The notes under the pieces were generated by a model that saw only the letters and a list, made by a program, of their open reading frames with translations, ran no database searches and was not told where the DNA came from. Source: Thozetella sp. PMI_491 (Eukaryota > Ascomycota > Sordariomycetes > Chaetosphaeriales > Chaetosphaeriaceae). From it: a DNA stretch of 64,000 nucleotides. Position 1 is the first letter of the stretch. Each line of letters opens with the position of its first letter. The translations under genes and the position numbers were made by a program. Shown piece by piece: positions 11,353-20,797 of the stretch. Location: the NCBI GenBank assembly GCA_021432635.1, contig MU270019.1, positions 372,001 through 436,000 of the forward strand, written 5' to 3'.

Positions 11353-12668
11353 TAGGATCTTGGCGTATCGGTCGTATTCACCTGGGTATATTGGAAGAAG
11401 CGATCTAGAATGACTCTGCATATGTAGTTTCGCAAGTATTTTCCGGCTTAGAGTGTATAACAGCGGCAGAGCAACCCTTTAAATCCTAGATTGGTCTAAA
11501 ATGCTAGCTTTGTTTTCCCCTTTTGGCTTTCACTCCATCGGCAGATGCCTCCAGCCATTTGAATACCTAGTTTTCTTTAGCTAAGAGTTAATTTAGGTCG
11601 TGAATATTTGTCCAGAAGTATCCGGAAATAATCAAGTGGCTAGCACTCACAGAGTAGTTCTCTAGCGCAGATACTAATGTAGTACTCATGTACTTATCTC
11701 TAATGGTTAAGCCACTCCATCGAATTTATCTGCTAAAAACTATCTCAGCTCGGCCGCAGAGACCTTGCAACAGTGGCAAAGTCGATGTTCTAGATTTTCA
11801 GAGGCCTGAAACAGTCTCCAAGCCTGTCAGCCGCAACATAGTCAGGTCGTACTGCACGGGTATAGTTCCCACCACATAACGCAGCGGACTCCAGGTCTCA
11901 ACAATCTTGCTGTTCGCCGAATTATTGATCAACTTACTATTTGCCTGAAGAGGTCACAAACTTGACATTAAGTGTTGCTCGAATAAACTTTGGATCTATT
12001 AGGGCTCCTTTTAGCAGGCCGTACTTCATTGAAGTGTCACTGTTGTCAAGCCACCAAGCTGGGGTACTCCCTAGTTTCATATATGGATTCCGAGTCTAAC
12101 CACGGCGCCTAAGGTGCTTTTTGCAATATCTTTGTCGCACCTCAAGTTTTATCCGATGCTTAAACGCGGCATTGAACCCCCCTTTGCTAAGCCTCTAGGA
12201 GGATGCCTAAGAGACGCCCAATCATCGATCTAGGCCCGGCTGCCAAGCAACCTCGCACGCCACAATCTCACTTACAGCTAACCCTCACCTGACGGGTTTG
12301 AGTTGGTGCAAGAACATTGGATAGCTGAAGGGAACTAGTAGCCACTCTTGTACGAGGTTGGGATACACAGAGAATTCTAATTTCCCAAATAACCAACAAC
12401 AGGAGGAACTGAAGGCGCTAGGCAAATCGAGGGCTATGGCTGTTAAAAAGAAATAGCCAGAAAAAGCAACCAACTCTTCTTGCATTCCTGAGCACACGCC
12501 GTGCTTGTCGTCGGCCTGCCTAAGGTAGTTTCCCCCTGACCACTGCTTATATATAGACTTCATTCCGACTCCAGGTCAATCGTCTTCTCTAGCATAAGAT
12601 TTAGTGACCACACACCTAAACTCGCCTTGAAAGCCTTCGATCAGGGAACCGACTCATCTTCCACCAGC
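11353..12668. other. Long intergenic region upstream of NlpC/P60 gene
   Basis: No gene is supported. A TATA-like TTATATATAGAC at about 12546-12557 lies roughly 115 nt upstream of the NlpC/P60 start codon and is the likely core promoter. An in-frame upstream ATG at 12627 exists but adds 14 polar residues ahead of the signal peptide. Confidence 0.5.
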
Positions 12669-13569
12669 ATGCGTCTCTTCCCAGCTTTTGCCGGCGCATT
12701 TCTCGCCCTTATCAACGTTGCTTACTCTCACGAAATTGTCGCCCGGTCGACGGAGAACGGGCCATGTACTGGTGCAGGTGGAGCACCAGGTGTCTGCGTC
12801 GCTACCTCCAAATGCTCGTCGGCAGGTGGTACCTACATTAGCAATGCCTGCCCTGGCACTCCCGAAGACATCAAGTGCTGCACCAAGACGAGCTGCGGCT
12901 CCAGTGGCGGGAATTGCCGATGGACATCTCAGTGCGCATCCGGCTTGACCGAGTCGAATCTCTGCCCCGGACCCACGGACTTCAAGTGCTGCCTCCCAGG
13001 AGGGAGCACCAACCTTGGACAGCAGATCCTAGCAAAAGCCAAAACTGCCGCGGGCACCCCTTGTGAGATGTGACCGATGGCCCTTTCATTTTGCGCTTCC
13101 GCTGACACGGCTCTGGACCAGATGTCTGGGCTGGCGGCTCCTGTTCCGGCCCGACAGGAAGCCCGACAAAGGGCTTCGACTGCTCCGGCCTTGTGAGCTG
13201 GGCAGTGTGCAGTGTGACGGGACGTAATCTCTTCAGCGAGGGCCTACGCGTCACAAGCTCGATGTACTGTGCTTCGGAAGCCAAGTTGAAGTACAAGTAA
13301 GTGGCAAGCTCGCAGCCATCACTTGTGCTTCCCTGACAGTTTCGGTCTACAGGAAAGTCACCTACTTGCAGCGCCGGGCCGGGGATGCTGTCTTCTTTGG
13401 GGGTGGGTGTGACTGCAGCAAGAGCGACTCTGGAGTGCACCATGTCGGCCTTATGATGGATTCAGGGACCCGCATGTGGAATGCCCTCAAGACAGGAACG
13501 AATGTCCGAGAAGATGATTTCGGCAGCTGGAGCGAGAAGCCATGCCCCTATGTCATCCGATTCCAGTAG
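12669..13569 (+). CDS. Secreted NlpC/P60-type cysteine peptidase (261 aa)
   Basis: Three exons: 12669-13062, 13122-13296 and 13353-13569. The start MRLFPAFAG opens a signal peptide with a cleavage region near INVAYS. Residues about 30-120 hold two Cys-rich modules of the form C..G...GVC..TSKC...G..ISNACPG...IKCC and C....GNCRWTSQC......SNLCPG...FKCC. After the first intron comes TPYVWAGGSC and KGFDCSGLVSWAVC, with the catalytic Cys in FDCSG; HHVGLMM supplies the expected catalytic His near the C-terminus. NlpC/P60 enzymes cut peptide cross-links of bacterial peptidoglycan. Fungi lack peptidoglycan, so the probable target is bacterial cell wall outside the hypha. The fold is bacterial in origin, but the introns and Cys-rich leader show it is domesticated. 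Context: three further genes for detoxification or secreted hydrolysis follow within 5 kb. Confidence 0.85.
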
Positions 13570-14438
13570 AGCAGGACAATAGCATTAACGGCACGGGCGC
13601 TCGGAAGGCCTGCCAAGAAGCTCGTGATATCGAACCTTAAAATGCACCCCCTGTAACGAATATAGGTGGGTTTTTTATGTCTCCATAGAAGCTTGTTGTG
13701 GCGCTTGTAGGAAACCCTGCCATTCCACCAGGACCGCCAAATGTCTCGTCGATCAGTTGCAGGGATGAACGGCGCCCAAATCTTCGGGTTCTCGGGAGTG
13801 CGAAGGAGGTTGGCAAACCAGGCAAACCAGGCAAGCTAGGTGGCGGCGTCGGAACTAGTGTATTTAATGGCCCCATTGCCAGCCTGAGCTCCCTAACCGC
13901 AAAAGGAAACCAGTAATGGTGAATTGAAGAAGTTACCCCTGAAGCAGCTCCTGGGTCTGAAACTAATGTGTGGCACGGATTCGTTGGTATGGCGCTAGCC
14001 GTCAGCAGGCGTCAGCACGAAGCGGCACCGGCTATCCCACCACACGCGCGTTACTCACATTCCCAAGACTGTTCATAAATCTCAATACGGTACATCGATA
14101 GCCGCGTGCGTCACCGGGAATATAATCTGTTAGACAGATGTGTTCAGTTTAACTTTAGAGCAAGAATACATGGTAATATATGTTCGCTACTCAAGTGGCT
14201 TCTTCGATGCTTAGCTACCCTATTAGGGGGTATACCCGAAAGAGATCAGGAAGAGGATCCTAGATTCTTCCTGGCACAGTGCCCCGCTGGCAGTCATGCA
14301 GATCCGGCCCTGTGCCATTTTTGGTTCGCCTTGGCTGGGCTACGAGGGACTTTAAAAGGATGCTGCGCCCGCCACTTGCACGGCTAGAGCCAAGGAGAGT
14401 CCTCATCCAAGGAACAACTCTGCACGACGTCAGACGCC
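13570..14438. other. Intergenic, nothing recognised
   Basis: Plus-strand and minus-strand frames around 13637-13916 are Pro/Gly-rich by chance and carry no domain. An AT-rich TTTAAAAGG at about 14352-14360 lies some 80 nt before the GST start and may be its core promoter. Confidence 0.4.
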
Positions 14439-15292
14439 ATGGCTGCCCCGCAGATCAAACTGTACACGATTGACGCGTGCCCTGGTGCGCACAATGAGAC
14501 CCAATGACCTGCAATGCACACGATCGTCACGCTAACCGCTATCTAGCCACGCACCGGGTCTTGATTGTGATGAAGGAGCTAGGACTTTCGTACGAGTTGG
14601 AAAAAATTGACATTACCAAGCCGAGGACTGCCGAGTTCCTCGCGATCAATCCCCGAGGAAAGGTGCCGGCAGTGACATACAATGGTCAGCACATTGCCGA
14701 GTCGGCCATCATTGCGCAGTTCTTTGCCGACGCGTATCCCTCCGGCCTCATCCCCGCGCCGACAGGGCCAGACGCCGCCTTCAAGAGAGCTAAGATTGCC
14801 TGGTTTTTCGACACCTTCATGACGACTGTCTACACGGGCTACCACGACCTAATCCTGGCGAACTCGCTAGAGAAGGCCGAGGAGTCAGCCAAGGCGATCC
14901 TCGCCGCTGTGATCAAGGACATGGAGCCGCTTCTGAGCGATGCGAAGCCCTTCTTTGGAGGTAGCGAGTCGCTGACCATGGCCGAGGTAAGTTGATGCGT
15001 CACAGAGCAAGCCTCGGGCTCCGACGCATGCACAAACGGGTTTTGGAATCCTTACTAACCGCAATGACCCTAGGCTCTTACCATGCCGTTTTTCTTACGG
15101 ATTTATCGGTTCTCAGAGGCCAATATTTTCCCCAAGTGGCTGGCAGGTGAGATGGAGGCGAAGGCACCGAACTTTCATGCGTGGGCGAAGCGAGCGTTGG
15201 CTCATCCGAGCGTGGCGGATACCTATTACGATGAAGTGAATATCGCGATTAACACCGCACATGTCAAGTTCATGACGGGCAAAGAGATTTAA
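14439..15292 (+). CDS. Glutathione S-transferase (234 aa)
   Basis: Exons 14439-14484, 14547-14986 and 15074-15292. The N-terminal thioredoxin-like domain begins MAAPQIKLYTIDACPATHRV, where the Cys/Thr region is the glutathione-contact end of strand 1 and helix 1. It continues through NPRGKVPAV with the conserved cis-Pro, and AESAIIAQFFAD, the Glu-Ser pair that binds the glutamyl part of glutathione. The all-helical C-terminal domain follows, with FFGGSESLTMAEAL and a terminal TGKEI. Family members conjugate glutathione to electrophiles in the cytosol. Both introns fall at conserved loop positions. It is not secreted, unlike its neighbours; a role in protecting the cell from reactive products is inference. 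Confidence 0.9.
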
Positions 15293-16242
15293 ACCAACTT
15301 TCATGGATAAGAAAGAATAAATACTATACAACCCAGTTGTGGGTGCAGGATCTCGACCCATAAAATTAGTACGCGGGCCTCGGCAGAGGACGATGAATGC
15401 CCAGAGGAAAGTGTTTGTTCAGGAGGAAGTATAGGGTATAGAGATTGACTCTTTTTGTCATGCTCCAGGTAAGGATTCTGGTGGCGCAAAACATCGTTCA
15501 CATTTGGGCGGCGTCAGGATATTGCCACCGAACTGCAATGCAATAGCCACATACATATTAAGTATTTAGGGCAGGTTGTGGCATTCAATCGAGCTTGGAT
15601 GGGCGGGATGAGAAGCACGCGCATGGATGATTGGCTCCAAGGATCAAATGGCCTCCAGGTGGCGCTCTGTCCCGCTGGCTGTTTACGGTGCTCATTGCGA
15701 GTTGAGCACTCCGTCAAACGCTCGGTGCAAGCTAGTGTTTCTATCATGCCGAATACAGAGGAAAGAATATTCATGTGCCCAAAAAATTCGGACAAGTCAC
15801 CATGTTAAAATGCGTTCAGTCTTTCAGCGGTGAGCATTCATTCAGCTAGCCACCAGAGACCATCCTCTCGCCTACAATCCCATACTAAGTTCAACATCTT
15901 CAGCCACCGACTAGGCGAGCGTCGTTACGTCCGGATGTGGTAAGAGATCTTCGACAATGATTAACCAGTGCAACGGTGCGCTGAGGAGAGCGTGACGGCA
16001 GCTCTTGGCTTGCTCTCACCCGGTAGGGCCGCAGGGAGGGCGGTCCCCAAAGAGGCAAGTGGGTGTGAATTCTGGTTAGCTGAACTACTACTCTTCGCCA
16101 GTTCGGCCTATAGGAGCACAGTCGATTCTGATTCGGTGCCCGGCAGACATGCTCTTGGAATTATAAAACCCTCCGCAACTCGGTAGACCTTGGAAACGAG
16201 ATTCCACAGCAAGCTTCTCGTCTCTGCTACTGTCTAGCCATC
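15293..16242. other. Intergenic with TATA box for the phospholipase gene
   Basis: No gene is supported. A canonical TATAAAA at 16162-16168 lies 75-81 nt upstream of the phospholipase C-like start codon and fits a core promoter. Confidence 0.5.
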
Positions 16243-17596
16243 ATGTACGCGACGTACTTCCCCGTATTCCTATATGCTCTCTTGGCGATTGCCCATGGCC
16301 TTCCCGAATCTGCAGCCTCGAGACTTGGACTACGCCAGAGTTTCGATGCACGACTTGCGACTTCTAAGCATCCTTTTATAGGCGGCGCTCCAGTACCCAA
16401 GACGGCCGAGGAGATTACCGCGGCGCAGAAGCCCGGCTACATTTACTGGGCAGCTGAAGAACAGAACAAGAGGCGATCAACCCTTGAGGCCAGTAAGTCT
16501 ATCTCGCACCCGTGATTTACCAGATGCTTATGCCGGCTCAGGATTTGCCACAGCAGAGCATGCATACCTAGGCGACAGTCTTGTCTTGAAGGGGCCAAAT
16601 GGTGATAATCTTCCTCCATTGTACAACTTTACGTTCCCCAACGGTCTCAGCCTCTCATACGGCAAGATCAACTGCCTCGCAGGAGACTTCTACGGAACCT
16701 ATGACCCCATTTCCGATGGAACGACTCTGGCAGATCAAATGCAGCGATTCAAAGATGCTTATGCGCTTCTCGCAACCGATACAGATCGCCAGCCACAAGA
16801 AGCCTACGACATCCTCGCAGCCGCAGCGCCTGAAATGGCAGCCTTTGCGGCTGCCGTGGCAGACGGGACGGACCCTTCTCAAGCCTACGCGGATCTACCG
16901 GATGCAACTCTCGACTACGAAAAGATCACCATCACCCGTCCCCTGGATCAGCCCGGATACCTTGGTCTCGCGGCGATCAACTTCGACCATTTCGGAGCGG
17001 ATGCACGAACAGCTTACAACGCCGGCCACTCCGTCGCACTCCAAGTCGCCGCTGACGGAGACCTGCTCACAGCTTACACCCTAAACGCGTTTGCCGACCA
17101 TTATCTCGAGGATAGCTTCGCATCTGGCCACATGCGCACGCCACGGCGCTATCTACACGACACCGTTGGCGATGCGGATCTGTGCAGCAAGTATATGCAT
17201 GACGAGGACAATGCCATAGGGTTGGCAGTGACCAATCCCAACGGCGCGAGTTGGATTGCACACGGCGATAATTACCTGATGGACACCACCGACCTCGACA
17301 ATGTAATGCACGCGCACAATGCCCTGCAGATCTCTGTGGCCGAGGTATGGAATGCGTTCAATCTACAGACTGTACAGGACGTGTCGACGTTTGGGGCTTG
17401 GGCGGAGGTGCCAACGCTCGTGAGCGCCGGAGCAACGACACAGCAGCTGGCGCCGTTATTTCGGGCGGATGGGGAGAGGAGGTCAGATGTTACGGATCGC
17501 CACACGTGGGACTACACTAGTTGGTATACGTATCTTGGAACCATCGCTACAATTGAGCTTAGTGACGACTGGGACTATCCTATCGTCATGACTTGA
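16243..17596 (+). CDS. Secreted zinc-dependent phospholipase C/P1 nuclease-fold protein (434 aa)
   Basis: Two exons, 16243-16492 and 16542-17596, joined over a 49-nt intron. The product begins MYATYFPVFLYALLAIAHG, a clear signal peptide. It then has HPFIGGAPVPKTAEEI, TAEHAYLGD, FPNGLSLSYGKINCLAGDFYG, AINFDHFGADARTAYNAGH and LNAFADHYLEDSFASGHMR. The last two blocks have the His/Asp spacing of the zinc-binding core in bacterial phospholipase C and S1/P1 nucleases. The probable reaction is hydrolysis of phospholipid head groups outside the cell, but the exact substrate is not readable. The gene lies 187 bp from the convergent peptidoglycan-binding-like gene and downstream of the NlpC/P60 gene, so several secreted proteins with envelope targets sit together. 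Confidence 0.72.
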
Positions 17597-17783
17597 GCTA
17601 TCTGGCGGATACTGGCTCGCTGTCAAACTAGATCACGCCGACTTCCTAGCATCGATGCAACTAGATACGCCGTATAGCAATAAGCAAGGTTTTGTTTGTG
17701 TATGTATGCTGCCTAGTCCTACCTAAGCTAATACCTCGCGCTTCCTCATTTTTACGACTACGGTGGAAACTCTTGAAAAAGAA

Positions 17784-18212
17784 CTATACCGATGTTCCCG
17801 CTTGGACGCATTTGTAGCCACCCCCGCTGGACGAGGCGTAAAACTTCATCAGGCTGCCCGTCTCTGAGCCCCATATGCCATCAGCGCTCGCTCCAATCTT
17901 CCCCTGCATGGACTTGACTGCCGCCTTCGTCTTGGCGCCGTAATCGCCGTCCACGTCGAGGCTCTTCCCGTAGCATTCGTTGAGCGCAGTCTGCAAGGAG
18001 CGGACGCCCGAACCTTCGGCGCCAGTGTTCATAATGCAGTCGGTAGAGATCTTGCCACTGACCGAGATAGCAGGATAGTCTACATGGTATACGTAGACGT
18101 AGTCGCCGGACTGGATGTTTTTGTTGATGGTAGTCGTGGTTGAGCAATATCCCTTTGCTGCGAGAGCCGGCGCTACTGCGAGAGAAAGGAGCGGCAGCAA
18201 GTAGAGCTTCAT
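17784..18212 (-). CDS. Secreted peptidoglycan-binding-like protein (142 aa)
   Basis: A single exon with signal peptide MKLYLLPLLSLAVAPALA. The mature part contains GSGVRSLQTALNECYG, LDVDGDYGAKTKAAVKSMQG and GASADGIWGSETGSLMKFY. This is the classic three-helix PG_binding_1 pattern (LQ..LN...G.....DG.YG..T..AV..FQ...G...DG..G..T). There is no catalytic domain. Family modules bind peptidoglycan in bacteria; in fungi, such short secreted forms have no settled role. Four cysteines are visible in the mature chain and could form disulfides. It converges with the phospholipase C-like gene and is close to the NlpC/P60 gene, which supports, without proving, a shared role toward bacterial cell walls. 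Confidence 0.82.
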   Translation of the reverse strand: MKLYLLPLLSLAVAPALAAKGYCSTTTTINKNIQSGDYVYVYHVDYPAISVSGKISTDCIMNTGAEGSGVRSLQTALNECYGKSLDVDGDYGAKTKAAVKSMQGKIGASADGIWGSETGSLMKFYASSSGGGYKCVQAGTSV

Positions 18213-18908
18213 TTCGGAAGAATGCGAGAGGAAGAACTAGGTGTTGGAGACGTTAAGGCTGTGGAACGAGATTGAGGATCGTCTACCACTCAAGACAAAA
18301 ACCCAGTATAGCAGTCCGAGAGAGCGAGCATGAACTCCAAATTATAGAAGGCATGGAGCCTCATGAGCTCAGTTGCATAAACAAGCTAGGCAAGGCGGGT
18401 TCAGCAGGTAAGCAATATGGTCTTGATTTCGCCTCGCCCTAATTTTAGACCCGTCTAGTGAGACGAAGCTGCGTACCAACAGTAACAAGCCAGAGACACA
18501 GCGGCCTATGATGCTTTTAGGTTCCTGCGTGCCGGTCTCATTGGCCCGCGCTGGAGTACAGCCACAGTTTCCACACCTCGCATCCCGGGTGTCCGGCAAA
18601 AGTTTCCTCCGTCTTATGGCGTCTCAGCGGCTAGGAGACAGGCGTAGCCAGGTGATGGACGGATCGCAGTGCTTTGCCGGAGCGAAATACCGGCCCGTGG
18701 CGTCCGGCCCTGGGTTATAACCCGTCTAGCTGCGAGGGTATCCCTGCTGTTTGAGGTGGCAGAGACGTGGCACCGTATTATACCTGACGAGGGGAGTGCT
18801 TTCTTCTTCTGCCTCCACGGGCAGGCCATGCCAGTCGAGCAGGATCTATTCTGCCGTCACTGATTCTATCTTGCTGAGCTAGGTGAGTAGTGTCGGATCG
18901 CTTGCACA
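18213..18908. other. Intergenic, nothing recognised
   Basis: Upstream flank of the peptidoglycan-binding-like gene and 3' flank of the MATE gene. A minus-strand TATAATT at about 18340-18348 could be the core promoter of the former. No further gene is seen. Confidence 0.4.
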
Positions 18909-20369
18909 TCAAATTTCATCGGCGACTTCGTCCGCTTGCATCTTCCTCACAGTTTCTACACAGTCGTACCAATTCGACCACTTCATATAGGCGCATTCAG
19001 TGATGATGACCAAGATCATCCCAGAGCCCAGGCCGAGCCAAGCACCGTTCAGCCTCAGGTCCAACGGCCCAAGTTCCAGCCAGACCGCGAGGGGGACGGC
19101 GGCGAGATAGTTCACGATGAACACCACCCAGGCCGCAACATATTGGTACCCCAGTCCCCGCAGGACGCCGTTGCACCCGCAATTGAGGGAGTCGAGAATC
19201 TGGAACAGCGAAACGACGGCCATGGTCTTCATTGCAATCTCGCGGACCACGGCGTCTTCCGAAAAGATCGACGTCAGTTGGTTGCGCAGCAGGAAGGAGA
19301 AGGCTCCATCCAAGACGCCCACCACGGCAAACACCATGGCGTAGAGGACCGCCGCCCGACGAACCGCGGGCACCATGCCGGCCCCGATGAGGTGGCCGAC
19401 GCGGGTGGAGACGGCAACGCTGATGGAGAATGGTATGTGCCAGGTGACGACAGATATGGTGGTCGCAACAGTCTGCGCCGCCAGGTGGTTCGTGTCAATG
19501 TAGGATGTGCTAACGGTCAGGATCTCAAAGGCGAACCACTCGGCCAGGTTGACGGCTGTGCCGGCCACTGAGAGGCGCACCATCGCGCCCCACTCACGAA
19601 AGGAGCTCCTCGACCATCCGCCCCATGCGATGTGCAGCTTCTTTCGGAAGAGAATGGTGTAGAGCAGGAGCAGAGCTGGGCGGAGATTGTTGGCGATTGC
19701 TTGGCCCAGCGCGGCTCCCTCGAGGCCCATTCCGAGCCGAATAGCGAAGAGCCAGCTGAGGAAAGCATTCACTGGGGTGCATACGATCAGCACCAGCATG
19801 CCGGTCTTGAAGTCTCCCTGAGCCTGTAGAAAGCGCTTCCCAGCCTCGAAGAAGGCGTACCCGGGCAGCCCGACAAGGCTGACTTGCAGGAAGACGCCGG
19901 CCTTGACACCCAAGTCATGTTGCTTGACCAGGGCAGGCAGGATCCAGGGCGAACACATCCAGAAGGCTCCCACCGGTATGAATGAGATAGTCATCAAGAG
20001 TAGCATGCGCTGGACGTGCAGCCCAACCCCCGTTACGTTGCCGGAGCCGTAAGCCTGAGCACACAGCGTGTCTAGGGCGGTGGCCATGCCCTCGTACAGC
20101 GATAAGCCGACAATGTTGATGGTGGTCAGGCCTAGGCTGGCAGCAGCGAGGTCATCGGAGCTGAGATGACCGGCCACGACGGTGGTGATGACGGTGAATG
20201 AGTACTGAAGTAGGTAGGTGGCGATCAAGGGTACCGAGTAGCGACAGAGAAGCCGCAGCTCCGACCATAGACTGTTGGTGCCATCCTCGGCGCCGGGATT
20301 AAGATGACTCTCTTCTCCTCTGTCGCCCAGGAGCGGAGAGGACTCGTCGTGCTGATGTTGCTCAGTCAT
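18909..20369 (-). CDS. MATE family multidrug/toxin efflux transporter (486 aa)
   Basis: Intronless. After a polar cytosolic N-terminus (MTEQHQHDESSPLLGD) come twelve hydrophobic segments in two similar halves, as expected for MatE proteins. Typical signatures are VPLIATYLLQYSFTVITTVV, AGHLSSDDLAAASLG, GMATALDTLCAQAYGSGN in the first half and AVSTRVGHLIGAGM in the second. The length is normal for fungal members. MATE carriers export cationic or organic compounds in exchange for H+ or Na+, at the plasma membrane or vacuole. The neighbouring secreted-enzyme genes give no clear substrate; export of a small molecule from a local pathway is possible. Confidence 0.93.
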   Translation of the reverse strand: MTEQHQHDESSPLLGDRGEESHLNPGAEDGTNSLWSELRLLCRYSVPLIATYLLQYSFTVITTVVAGHLSSDDLAAASLGLTTINIVGLSLYEGMATALDTLCAQAYGSGNVTGVGLHVQRMLLLMTISFIPVGAFWMCSPWILPALVKQHDLGVKAGVFLQVSLVGLPGYAFFEAGKRFLQAQGDFKTGMLVLIVCTPVNAFLSWLFAIRLGMGLEGAALGQAIANNLRPALLLLYTILFRKKLHIAWGGWSRSSFREWGAMVRLSVAGTAVNLAEWFAFEILTVSTSYIDTNHLAAQTVATTISVVTWHIPFSISVAVSTRVGHLIGAGMVPAVRRAAVLYAMVFAVVGVLDGAFSFLLRNQLTSIFSEDAVVREIAMKTMAVVSLFQILDSLNCGCNGVLRGLGYQYVAAWVVFIVNYLAAVPLAVWLELGPLDLRLNGAWLGLGSGMILVIITECAYMKWSNWYDCVETVRKMQADEVADEI

Positions 20370-20797
20370 GGAATCCGAGTTTGAGCCCTGCGTGCATCCT
20401 GGTGGTTGTTAGGTTTGAGTGGGCCGGCGTCGGACCAAGTAAGATTCGGCGAAGACGGTTTTTTTTTTTTTTTTGCCGATGTCAAGCACAAGAACTTGGC
20501 TCCGGCCCCACAACGTGTCCACATACCGTATGTGGATTGACATACCACACCCGCTATTAGCGCGGTACCTTATCTTGCAGCGTTCCGCGGGACATACACG
20601 CGTTGTCTTATAATGCAGGAACCGGATGCCGCTACGTCTTTCCTAGACATGCATCTCGGGTCCAATTACTACCGAGCCTTTCAAGAGCCGGGTAGGAGGG
20701 CGGGAGGGCCAGCTCGAGCAAGACATATCAGCAAGTGGGTCCATAAGTTTCTTGTTATAGGTATCTAGGTTTTGCAAAAAATAATGATGGATGGTGA
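20370..20797. other. Intergenic with a 16-nt poly-T tract
   Basis: Contains T16 at 20459-20474, about 90 nt upstream of the MATE start on its template side (A16 in the transcript direction). Such dA:dT tracts often exclude nucleosomes in fungal promoters. No gene is seen. Confidence 0.45.

Noticed and set aside
13637-13916. Pro/Gly-rich frames on both strands
   Set aside because: Short, no start context, no domain, and mutually antisense; composition artefact.
18936-19571. 211-codon plus-strand frame within the MATE gene
   Set aside because: Antisense shadow of a clear MatE coding sequence.
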